From contig NZ_CP180355.1 of assembly GCF_048007035.1 (NCBI RefSeq), forward strand, positions 2,356,001-2,420,000: 64,000 bases of DNA, written 5' to 3'. This document shows positions 16,336-24,266 of the stretch, piece by piece. How positions within the stretch are numbered: the first letter of the stretch is position 1; every line of letters begins with the position of its first letter. A program made the translations under genes and the position numbers. The notes under the pieces are model-generated. The model was not told the DNA's origin. It made no database searches and was given only the letters and a program-made list of their open reading frames with translations. The stretch comes from Imperialibacter sp963977595 (GTDB lineage: Bacteria > Bacteroidota > Bacteroidia > Cytophagales > Cyclobacteriaceae).

Positions 16336-17451
16336 ATGAGAGACGTAATAATTATCGGAGGTGGGTTAGCAGGACTGGTCAACAGCATTTTGCTGGCCAA
16401 GACAGGGCTTGACGTGCTCCTGATAGAGAAAAAAAGCTACCCCTTTCACAAGGTCTGTGGAGAATACATTTCGAATGAGGTGGTGCCTTTTTTGCGACGC
16501 AACGGGCTCTATCCCGATGATTTCGAACCAGCCTCCATCAAACAATTCAGCCTGTCGGCCATCTCTGGCAAGCAGGCCTCAGTGTCCCTTTCTATGGGTG
16601 GCTTCGGCATCAGCCGGTTCCAGTTCGATCAGTTCCTTTATGAGAAAGCCGTTGAAAGCGGTGTAGAGTTTGCACTCAATCAATCTGTTGACGACGTATC
16701 GAGAGAGGGCCAGGGCTTTGTGGTAAGTTATGGCAACGGCCAATCAACCAGCAGCAGGTTGGTGATTGGGGCGCACGGCAAAAGATCCAAAATTGACAAG
16801 CAGCTCAGCAGGCCTTTTATGGAAAAAAGGTCGCCCTTTGTTGGTGTGAAGTACCACGTGAAAACCGATTTCCCAAATGATTTGATAGCCCTTCACAATT
16901 TTCCGGGCGGATATTGCGGCATTAGTAAGGTTGAAAGCGATACTTACAATATTTGCTACCTGAGCCGCACCGAAAACCTGAAAGCCTTTGGAAGTATCGC
17001 AGAGATGGAAAAGGCAGTACTCCACCAAAACCCAAGGTTAAAGAGCATTTTCGAAAATTCCGACTTCCTGTTCGATGCCCCCGAGGTGATCAACGAAATC
17101 TCTTTTGAGAAAAAGGAGACTACCAGCAATGGCATCCACATGTCGGGCGATTCGGCTGGACTGATCACTCCCTTGTGTGGCAACGGTATGGCTATGGCCA
17201 TTCATTCCGCTAAAATTTTGGCAGAAATAATTACTTCCCACCGCCGGAATAATGCCTTTGACCTGGCGGCCATTGAAAAAGAGTATGCTCAGAAGTGGAG
17301 GCAGCAATTTGCCCGCCGCCTCTGGGTAGGCCGACAGTCACAAAATCTTTTCGGCACTCATTTTACCTCCAATATTGGAGTGGGGCTGGTGGGTGGCTTG
17401 CCATTTTTAGCCAAACGCATTATCGCTCAAACACATGGCCGACCTTTCTAG
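16336..17451 (+). CDS. FAD-dependent oxidoreductase (geranylgeranyl reductase/aromatic hydroxylase-like)
   Basis: 371 residues from MRDVIIIGGG; a GTG 36 bp upstream is less likely. The Rossmann FAD motif is VIIIGGGLAGLVNSILLAKTG (within residues 3-25), followed by the FAD-ribose acidic residue in LLIEKK. The second FAD contact is HMSGDSAGLITPLCGNGMA (around 270). This is the group 1 flavoprotein fold shared by geranylgeranyl reductases, halogenases and phenol hydroxylases such as SrsC. With the adjacent type III PKS, UbiA and methyltransferase, a role in oxidising or reducing an aromatic polyketide lipid is likely but unproven. Its stop overlaps the UbiA stop inside CTAG. Confidence 0.85.
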   Translation: MRDVIIIGGGLAGLVNSILLAKTGLDVLLIEKKSYPFHKVCGEYISNEVVPFLRRNGLYPDDFEPASIKQFSLSAISGKQASVSLSMGGFGISRFQFDQFLYEKAVESGVEFALNQSVDDVSREGQGFVVSYGNGQSTSSRLVIGAHGKRSKIDKQLSRPFMEKRSPFVGVKYHVKTDFPNDLIALHNFPGGYCGISKVESDTYNICYLSRTENLKAFGSIAEMEKAVLHQNPRLKSIFENSDFLFDAPEVINEISFEKKETTSNGIHMSGDSAGLITPLCGNGMAMAIHSAKILAEIITSHRRNNAFDLAAIEKEYAQKWRQQFARRLWVGRQSQNLFGTHFTSNIGVGLVGGLPFLAKRIIAQTHGRPF

Positions 17452-18314
17452 GTAAACAGCCAAAGCCAGGAAAAAAACAGGTTGAGACAGATGGCAGAAT
17501 ACAAGTTCAGCCGCATGGTATTTCTAAAGTTTGCCTGCTTTCCATCGTTTCGCACCATGGCATACCACCAGAGAAAATAAGCGAGCACCGGCGCCATAGC
17601 TATTAAAAAAGCCAATGCGGTGGTCATTCCGTAGCTCGTCAAAAAATAGTAGAAAAAACCGCCGCTTGCCGCAGTGAAACAGACGGCTGTAAAATGAAAA
17701 GTGCCCAAAACACCAAGTTTGCGGCTCAGCGTCTCATCTCCTCTTCTTCCGTCCTCCTCATGTTGATATACCTGGGTCATGGGGTAAGAGCCCCAAAGCA
17801 AGGCAGAGGATAAAAAAGCTGGCACGAAATATTTGGCGTTCAGAAATACCTCAGGAGAAAAGTCTTCAAGCCCTATCACTACCAGCATAAACGTGAAATA
17901 CCCTTGAAAAAAGCCAGCCACAAGCCAGCCAAGCAATGGCTTCTTTTTCCAACGGGTAAGCGGATGGCTATAGGCTTTCGACGCCAGTCCATAGCCAAAA
18001 AGCATCAGTGCAAATACCCAATTAATCATGAACCCAGCAACAAGGGCTACGGCATCGAAGATCAGCGACGTCCAGTAAAGTTCTTCGGATACTTTTGGTG
18101 GATGCTCCAAACCACCAATGCTTTCTTCATCTTTATCAAAATATGAGTTAAAGCCATTGCTGGCAGGGTAAAGGAAAAGGTGAAGTATTAAGAAAATAAG
18201 CCCGGTCAATAAAAGGCTATCAGGCTTTACTGTCGCACAGGCAAACACGAATACCGGCAATAAGTAGAAGGAAAAGGGTATACGAAGATGAAGCCAGGTA
18301 GCCTTTTGTAACAT
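17448..18314 (-). CDS. UbiA-type prenyltransferase family protein
   Basis: 288 residues from the ATG at 18314. The frame is open to 18527, but that version would run into the divergent PKS gene and has no membrane-like start. Seven to nine helices are predicted. The first Asp-rich motif is NGFNSYFDKDEES (N..xD..D) and the second is YQHEEDGRRGDETLSRKLG, both typical of UbiA enzymes that bind prenyl diphosphate through Mg. The family prenylates aromatic acceptors (quinones, haems, tocopherols). Here the natural acceptor would be the neighbouring type III PKS product. That is inferred from gene position. Confidence 0.85.
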   Translation of the reverse strand: MLQKATWLHLRIPFSFYLLPVFVFACATVKPDSLLLTGLIFLILHLFLYPASNGFNSYFDKDEESIGGLEHPPKVSEELYWTSLIFDAVALVAGFMINWVFALMLFGYGLASKAYSHPLTRWKKKPLLGWLVAGFFQGYFTFMLVVIGLEDFSPEVFLNAKYFVPAFLSSALLWGSYPMTQVYQHEEDGRRGDETLSRKLGVLGTFHFTAVCFTAASGGFFYYFLTSYGMTTALAFLIAMAPVLAYFLWWYAMVRNDGKQANFRNTMRLNLYSAICLNLFFSWLWLFT

Positions 18315-18342
18315 ATAATAGCCAAGTGTTTGAACAAGTAAG

Positions 18343-18354
18343 GCTAAATTTAGC
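18343..18354. promoter_or_regulatory. 12-bp perfect palindrome in the UbiA/PKS divergent promoter
   Basis: GCTAAATTTAGC reads identically on both strands and lies in the 54-bp gap between the divergent UbiA and PKS start codons, 15 bp before the PKS ATG and 29 bp from the UbiA ATG. Its position would let one bound regulator control both genes. No regulator gene is next to the cluster. Confidence 0.4.
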
Positions 18355-18368
18355 TTATTATACCATCT

Positions 18369-19493
18369 ATGGAATCTAATATTCTCGGAATAGGCACCGC
18401 TACCCCCACTCATCGCTTTAGTCAAAGTGATATTCTGGGGTTTATGATTAAAGCGCACGGGCTGACCGGGAAAGATGCCAAAAGATTGGAGGCTCTTTAT
18501 CGGGCTTCCGGTATTCGATACCGCCATTCGGTGCTCGACGACTATGGTGCGGCAGTAAGTGACTTCACTTTCTACCCCAAAAATGAGCGCCTGGAGCCAT
18601 TTCCCACCATCAGCTCAAGAATGGAGCGGTACAGGCAGGAGGCACTTCCTCTTTGCCAAAAAGCTGTAAACGATCTTGAGAAGGTCGTCGGGCTGAAGCC
18701 AAACTGGCAAGAGGAGATAACGCACCTTGTTACCGTTAGCTGCACGGGCATGTATGCTCCCGGGCTCGACCTTGAGTTGCTAAAACAGCTCGGTTTAGCA
18801 AATGATGTGCAACGCACAGCCATCAACTTTATGGGTTGCTACGCTGCGTTCAATGCCATGAAAGTGGCTGATAACATTTGTCGCTCGCACAATGGTGCAC
18901 AAGTACTTGTCGTTTGTGTGGAGCTGTGCACATTGCACTTTCAGAACCAGCCCACCGAAGACAACCTACTGGCCAATGCCCTTTTTGCTGATGGAGCGGC
19001 AGCCATGCTCATATCCGGAAAAAAGAAGAACGGAGTCAATCTCACCCTGACAAACTTCCATTGTGATGTCGACAAAACGGGAGAAAATGACATGGCCTGG
19101 CAAATTGGCGACTTCGGTTTTGAGATGAAACTTTCAGCCTATGTGCCCGACATTGTAAAGGGTGGCATCGGAAAACTAACAGAAAAACTCCTGAGACAAC
19201 ATGGTGGCTCCGCAGCAGCTGTGGACTACTTTGCCATCCACCCGGGAGGCAAGCGAATACTTGAATCCATCGAAGAGGCCATTGGCATAGAAAAGGCACA
19301 AAATTGGGCGGCTTACGAAATACTCCGTGAATTCGGCAATATGTCGTCACCCACCGTGTTATTCGTTCTAAAAAGGATCATGGAAAGCCTATCGGAAAAA
19401 GATGACAGGAAAAAAGTGTTGAGTTTCGCCTTTGGCCCTGGCCTAACGCTCGAAAGTATGCTGCTTGAAATCAATGTCGAACGCCGTGCCTAA
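18369..19493 (+). CDS. Type III polyketide synthase
   Basis: 374 residues, normal for bacterial type III PKS. The catalytic triad is intact: C157 in INFMGCYAAF, H291 in AIHPGGK and N324 in EFGNMSSPTV. The CoA-loading fold and the GPG loop (FAFGPGLTLESM, near 358) are present. Such enzymes condense a fatty acyl or other starter with malonyl-CoA to give alkylpyrones, alkylresorcinols or related phenols. Starter size cannot be set from sequence alone. The next gene, a methyltransferase, starts inside its last codons, so the two are co-expressed. It is divergent from a UbiA gene and near a flavoprotein, suggesting a phenolic lipid or quinone pathway. Confidence 0.92.
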   Translation: MESNILGIGTATPTHRFSQSDILGFMIKAHGLTGKDAKRLEALYRASGIRYRHSVLDDYGAAVSDFTFYPKNERLEPFPTISSRMERYRQEALPLCQKAVNDLEKVVGLKPNWQEEITHLVTVSCTGMYAPGLDLELLKQLGLANDVQRTAINFMGCYAAFNAMKVADNICRSHNGAQVLVVCVELCTLHFQNQPTEDNLLANALFADGAAAMLISGKKKNGVNLTLTNFHCDVDKTGENDMAWQIGDFGFEMKLSAYVPDIVKGGIGKLTEKLLRQHGGSAAAVDYFAIHPGGKRILESIEEAIGIEKAQNWAAYEILREFGNMSSPTVLFVLKRIMESLSEKDDRKKVLSFAFGPGLTLESMLLEINVERRA

Positions 19494-20199
19494 TTTTTCG
19501 CAACGCTCAGCAGCATTAGAATGGATGGATGACCTGAGCTCCTCGGGAGACATTATTGTCCAAACGCTCAAAGAGCTCGACACCATCAACATATTACTTG
19601 GCGGCAACAATATCAGCCTGAGTGGCCTAAAAAAGCTACTGAGTCGGCACCCCAAAAAACGAAAAGAAAAAATAGTGATCGCCGACATTGGCTGCGGAGG
19701 TGGCGATATCATGAAGCTGCTGGCCCGGTGGGGTAGAAAAAACAATCTGCAACTGGAGTTGATTGGCATTGACGCTAATCCTCACGTGCTGGAATATGCC
19801 CGGCAGAACACGAAAGATTTTCCTGAAATCAGGTTTGAACAGATTGACATCTACTCGAAGGCATTTTCCAAACTAAGGTTTGACATCATCCACACCAGCC
19901 TGTTCACGCATCATTTTCCCGAGCCCGAGCTTGTTGCCTTCTACTCGCAGTGGATTGGCCAGGTGAACATGGGCATTATCAACAATGACCTGCACCGCCA
20001 CTGGTTTGCGTACCACTCCATCGATTGGCTAACAAGAATGTTTTCCCGCTCACCCATGGTGAAATACGACGCCCGGCTATCGGTACTCAGGTCGTTTCTC
20101 AAAACAGACCTTGAGCATATTCTTCGCAAAGCCAGCATTCAGTCCTACGATATTCAATGGAAATGGGCGTTCCGTTGGGAATTAGTCATATATGCCTGA
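19474..20199 (+). CDS. Class I SAM-dependent methyltransferase
   Basis: 241 residues from the ATG at 19474, which overlaps the PKS stop by 20 bp; a TTG at 19465 is also in frame. The SAM-binding motif I is VIADIGCGGGDIMKLL (about 67-82), motif II carries the acidic residue in IGIDANP, and the later FDIIHTSLFTHHF fits motif IV. Coupling to the PKS gene suggests O- or C-methylation of its product, as in the type III PKS/methyltransferase pairs BpsA-BpsB and SrsA-SrsB. That role is inference. Confidence 0.88.
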   Translation: MSNAVPNFSQRSAALEWMDDLSSSGDIIVQTLKELDTINILLGGNNISLSGLKKLLSRHPKKRKEKIVIADIGCGGGDIMKLLARWGRKNNLQLELIGIDANPHVLEYARQNTKDFPEIRFEQIDIYSKAFSKLRFDIIHTSLFTHHFPEPELVAFYSQWIGQVNMGIINNDLHRHWFAYHSIDWLTRMFSRSPMVKYDARLSVLRSFLKTDLEHILRKASIQSYDIQWKWAFRWELVIYA

Positions 20200-20208
20200 T
20201 ATTTGAGC

Positions 20209-21117
20209 ATGGCGCATCAGCACGGACATCATCATGGGCATCACCACCACCACGAGCACGACAGCTCTGGTAAGCTAAGGGCTGTTTTTTTCATCAATCT
20301 GATCTTTGCCATTCTCGAGCTGATAGGTGGGCTGCTGACAAATTCGATGGCTATTTTATCGGACGCCCTCCACGATTTGGGCGACTCCATGGCCATAGGG
20401 CTCAGTTGGATTTTTGAGCGGATTTCCAGAAAAAAAAGAGACAAAAACTTTAGCTACGGTTACAAACGCTTCTCTCTTATTTCGGCCACCATTAGTGGCC
20501 TCATTCTTTTTGCCGGTTCGGTCATCATCATCATCGAAGCAGTTCCCCGTTTCTGGAACCCAGAGCCGGTACAAACTTTTGGCATGCTGATTTTTTCTGT
20601 GTTGGGTATCCTGGTCAACGGTGCTGCTGTGTGGAAAATGTGGGGCGGGAAAACCGCCAACGAAAAAGTGGTAAAATGGCACCTGCTTGAAGACGTGCTT
20701 GGCTGGGTAGCGGTGCTGATTGGCTCCATCGTTATCCATTTTACCGACTGGTATTTTATCGATCCTTTGCTGTCGATAGGCATAGCAGTTTTCATTTTGT
20801 TTGGTGTATACCGCACATTGAGCGAAACCATCACTATATTTTTGCAGGCTGTGCCAGACGATCTATCCGTAAAGGCAATCCACGATCAGCTGATGACCAT
20901 CGAACACGTGAGTGATGTTCATGATATTCATGTGTGGACCATGGACGGACAATACAATGTGCTTTCCTGCCACCTGGTAGTGGAAGATGATGCTTCAGCC
21001 CAGGTTGTTGCCGCTGTTAAAAGGGAGGCCCGAAAAGTAGCCGCTTCCTTTGGCATCAACCACCAGACCTTTGAGGTGGAGACAAGGGACGACGTTTGCG
21101 AATATGAAGATTGTTAA
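20209..21117 (+). CDS. Cation diffusion facilitator (CzcD/ZitB-like zinc exporter)
   Basis: 302 residues from MAHQHGHHHGHHHHH, a histidine-rich N-terminus typical of zinc CDF exporters. Six helices follow. Metal-site residues are visible in SDALHDLGDS (helix 2) and HLLEDVLGWVAV (helix 5), and a cytoplasmic C-terminal domain (about 205-300) carries HVSDVHDIHVWTMDG. It lies 9 bp after the methyltransferase stop and may be in the same transcript. It probably exports Zn, Co or Cd. A link to the polyketide genes is not evident. Confidence 0.92.
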   Translation: MAHQHGHHHGHHHHHEHDSSGKLRAVFFINLIFAILELIGGLLTNSMAILSDALHDLGDSMAIGLSWIFERISRKKRDKNFSYGYKRFSLISATISGLILFAGSVIIIIEAVPRFWNPEPVQTFGMLIFSVLGILVNGAAVWKMWGGKTANEKVVKWHLLEDVLGWVAVLIGSIVIHFTDWYFIDPLLSIGIAVFILFGVYRTLSETITIFLQAVPDDLSVKAIHDQLMTIEHVSDVHDIHVWTMDGQYNVLSCHLVVEDDASAQVVAAVKREARKVAASFGINHQTFEVETRDDVCEYEDC

Positions 21118-21122
21118 AAAGG

Positions 21123-21707
21123 TCAGCGCACCCAGGTTGTTTTCTCTTTCACGGGTGCTCGTTTCCCTTCGGGCCATTTTGAACCGGGCACTCCAATAAA
21201 GAGAAAGCCAAGAAATTTGTCATTCTCGCCAATGCCAAAAAATGATTTTGCTTCATCCATGTAAGTGATCCCTCCAGAGCCCCAATAGCAGCCAACGCCG
21301 TAGGCAGCAGCCGTCAGGTACATGTTCTCCACAGCGCATGAAACCGCCTCAATTTCCTCGATTTCGGGGACTTTTCCCCTTTCATCTCTTTTCATTCCTA
21401 TTCCGATAATGTGAGATGCCGATAGTGGCTTGGTTTTAAGCCCCTCGTATTTTCCTTCGTTAAAGTTGCCCTGGGCAGTGGTTACTTTCTTGAATAACTC
21501 CGCCTGAAAGGTGGCCAATTTTTTAATGCCATCACCAGTAAAAACGGTAAATCTCCAGGGCTCGGTAAGCCCATGAGTCGGTGCCCAATTGGCATTTTCC
21601 AGCATTTGGTGAATAACTGCTTCGTCCACCTTCTCCCCGGTAAATTGCCCTGTGTAAATTGATCTCCTGCGCTTAATGAGTCTGTTGAATTCCTCTGTAT
21701 TGAACAT
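21123..21707 (-). CDS. Nitroreductase family protein
   Basis: 194 residues with the nitroreductase start FNRLIKRRRSIYTGQF, which carries the FMN-phosphate arginines, then ANWAPTHGLTEPWRF and the C-terminal LFIGVPGSKWPEGKR. It is a probable FMN-dependent NAD(P)H oxidoreductase of the YdjA/TdsD-like group. Its substrate is unknown. It lies 37 bp after the surface-protein gene at 21745 and is convergent with the CDF gene (5-bp gap). Confidence 0.9.
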   Translation of the reverse strand: MFNTEEFNRLIKRRRSIYTGQFTGEKVDEAVIHQMLENANWAPTHGLTEPWRFTVFTGDGIKKLATFQAELFKKVTTAQGNFNEGKYEGLKTKPLSASHIIGIGMKRDERGKVPEIEEIEAVSCAVENMYLTAAAYGVGCYWGSGGITYMDEAKSFFGIGENDKFLGFLFIGVPGSKWPEGKRAPVKEKTTWVR

Positions 21708-21744
21708 TCTGCTGCTTTTTCTCCGTAAAGCTAGTCAACAAAAA

Positions 21745-24255
21745 TTACCGGGAAATAATTATTCTGTAGGTAATTATTGGCCTGCCAGGAACCAGTTGAT
21801 CATGAAAACGAAGGACGTATATCCCATTATTGACATCCGCAACGTCCAACAATTGCGTGTGGTTCTTTTCGTTTTTCAGCGCTGTAGTTTTCAGGCTGTT
21901 TCCGTTCAGGTCCATCAACTCAGCCACAACGTTTCCTTTAACCAGCTGCTCATATTTGATGGTAACGAATTTGTCAGCCGGGTTAGGATACACTTCAAGG
22001 TCTTTGAAATAGCTCAAATAGATGCCTGTTTCTTTCACCTTCGTAATAAGGAGCGATTCTTCCGTCACCAGAGCTTCCAGTGAAATCCTGTTTTGCTCCA
22101 GGCCTGCTCCGCCTCCGAGCTGGAAATCGATAAATGACGCTGGGTCTATTGGAATACCAGGGTACTGAATATTGATCCTGTAATCGCCGTCAGCCAGGTT
22201 GCTAATTTCAAACTCACCGTTCTCGTCGGTCTGGATGTACACCACCAATTCATAGTCGTCCTCATGGTCTTTTGCCCTGAACCTTGAACGGCTGATACTG
22301 ACTCCTGCCCCTTTCACCCGTTTCCTGTCCAACACTTTGCCATTGCCAAAATCTTCATCCAAAAATCCTAGCACAACATTATCACCATCATCGGGCGTCA
22401 GCTCCCTTGGAAGATGTTCCATCGTTATATCGACCCCGGTGGTGTTTTCTCTTACATTTACCACGTCGGCAAATGCCCAGTCTATCGTCCTTTTATGATA
22501 AGTTGGAATGTAAACACTGTTGTTTTGGCTGGCATAGAGCAGATAGTCTCCTAACACAAGTTGAGGGATAAAAAACAAACCGTTAGCTCCTCCGGTATAG
22601 TTGCCAAGGGTGTCGTAACGCCCGGGTCTAATGCCCAGTGCAGCACCGGTAGCATTGGCAACATTGGCTCCATCTGCGTTCGTTACTCGCCCTTGCACGC
22701 TGGCTGTTGCCCTTATCCGCTGGGTGTTACTGGCCAGGATAAGATCAGGGACCAGCGAACTGGTGGCACGAAGCTCATACTCTCCCATGTTGTCGTAGAC
22801 CAAATCATCGATGATGAGGGTGGATGAGTTGGCTTGAGCAACCGACTCGCCTTTGCGAAACCATTGGTACTCGTTGGCTGAGCCCCCCACGGGCAAATCA
22901 TTCACAAAAGTTGTATGTACCGGCTGAAGGGAGTCCAGCGCTGTTCCAAACCTCCCCTGATTAGCATAGTTAAAATTGGAGAGACCGATGTTCGGTTCAA
23001 GGTCATCAAATTGCAAAAGGTTACCCGAAACATCTATCAGCTGAATATTAGGCAGTGTTGAAAGGTCGGGAAGATTTTCCAACCTGTTGCCGGCCAGGTT
23101 GAGTGTTTGAAGGTTGGTAAGCTGCGCTGCTGAAGCCGGTACACCCTGCCCGATTTGGTTATTTGAAAAGTTCAGACTGGCCGCCAAAGACAACTTTCTA
23201 ACGTCAGCCGTGAGGCGGCCTGTAAGGTTGTTGTCGGCCAGGTTGATGCCTACCACCCTTCCTCCCTGAACGCTGACGCCGTGCCAGGTGTCTATCGGGG
23301 TAGTTAACCAATCTGTTTTGTTAATCCAGTCGTCGCCGTTTGCTCTTGAGTAAAGCTTCACTAAAGCCACGGAGTCGGCCTCCCTGCTGTTGTTGATTTC
23401 GCTGGCTAGTGCATAAAAGCTGAAAAGTGCATCTTCAAAACTGGTCACCGTACCATTGTCGACAGTGCCGCTGGCAGACTGCTGGCCCAGGCTTTCATAA
23501 GTCCCACCAAGTTCAACTGATGCCACTATCGAAGCATTGTTCATCGTGCCAATGAAGCTTTCGTTGATTGCAGGCAAGGTAATTTGTCCCTCCGTCATTT
23601 CGCCAGAAATAACAGTTTTCTCCCAGTACCTTGCCTGTGAGATTTGCACAACCCCGAGGCCACTTTGGCCAGCCGGGTGCGGTTCCTTCACCTCCATGGA
23701 AACCACCGGAGCGTTGCCCTTTACTTTTATCAACTCTACCGGCGTGAAGGTGGAGCCAACGCCAATAGGAAAGTATTGATTGCCCTGCCCTGAAATTTGC
23801 ATTTTTCCCCGGACGTAGCTCGACGGAGATGCGCCGGAAATACTGGCGGTGCTTTTCACAACAAAATTGGCTGCGGGATTTACATCTATCAACCCGTTCG
23901 CAAGCACAAGACCTTCAGTGATTAAAACATTGGACGAAATTTGCTTTGACCCTCCCCCGTTTACAAACAAAGAGGCCAGCGCCTGACCATTGTGGGCAAA
24001 CGATTGATCTGCCCCAAACAAGTTTACGATACCTACGCCTCCATAAGTGCCGGAGTTGCTCCAGTCGTTGTGGAGATACAAAGTGCCGGTATTTGAAATG
24101 GTGCCCTGGTTGATCACATTGGCTTGCACGCCCACTTTTGTGGCTACAGAAATACCAACAGTGGTTCCCGGAGTAGTGGTGAGCTGGGCAAAAATTTCCC
24201 CTCCACAAACAGCGGCCAACAAAAAAATACTGACGAACTTATTAAACCATTTCAT
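21745..24255 (-). CDS. LRR/Ig/T9SS sorting-domain surface protein
   Basis: 836 residues from the ATG at 24255, just after the preceding gene's stop; a TTG at 24270 is in frame. Order: signal peptide (about 1-23), an N-terminal beta-rich region (about 25-280), an LRR module (DSVALVKLYSRANGDDWINKTDW through the cap FDDLEPNIGLSNFNY, about 290-425), an Ig-like domain (NEYQWFRKGE), two carboxypeptidase-regulatory-like domains (about 510-730) and a T9SS type A sorting domain (from about 740, with VYPNPADKF). It is the smallest of the cassette proteins here. It is probably secreted by T9SS and attached to the cell surface. Confidence 0.88.
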   Translation of the reverse strand: MKWFNKFVSIFLLAAVCGGEIFAQLTTTPGTTVGISVATKVGVQANVINQGTISNTGTLYLHNDWSNSGTYGGVGIVNLFGADQSFAHNGQALASLFVNGGGSKQISSNVLITEGLVLANGLIDVNPAANFVVKSTASISGASPSSYVRGKMQISGQGNQYFPIGVGSTFTPVELIKVKGNAPVVSMEVKEPHPAGQSGLGVVQISQARYWEKTVISGEMTEGQITLPAINESFIGTMNNASIVASVELGGTYESLGQQSASGTVDNGTVTSFEDALFSFYALASEINNSREADSVALVKLYSRANGDDWINKTDWLTTPIDTWHGVSVQGGRVVGINLADNNLTGRLTADVRKLSLAASLNFSNNQIGQGVPASAAQLTNLQTLNLAGNRLENLPDLSTLPNIQLIDVSGNLLQFDDLEPNIGLSNFNYANQGRFGTALDSLQPVHTTFVNDLPVGGSANEYQWFRKGESVAQANSSTLIIDDLVYDNMGEYELRATSSLVPDLILASNTQRIRATASVQGRVTNADGANVANATGAALGIRPGRYDTLGNYTGGANGLFFIPQLVLGDYLLYASQNNSVYIPTYHKRTIDWAFADVVNVRENTTGVDITMEHLPRELTPDDGDNVVLGFLDEDFGNGKVLDRKRVKGAGVSISRSRFRAKDHEDDYELVVYIQTDENGEFEISNLADGDYRINIQYPGIPIDPASFIDFQLGGGAGLEQNRISLEALVTEESLLITKVKETGIYLSYFKDLEVYPNPADKFVTIKYEQLVKGNVVAELMDLNGNSLKTTALKNEKNHTQLLDVADVNNGIYVLRFHDQLVPGRPIITYRIIISR

Positions 24256-24266
24256 GCGATCTTTTT

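Noticed and set aside
18315..18527. Longer N-terminus for the UbiA protein
   Set aside because: It would overlap the first 159 bp of the divergent PKS gene and adds 71 residues without membrane or UbiA character. The ATG at 18314 leaves a proper divergent promoter.
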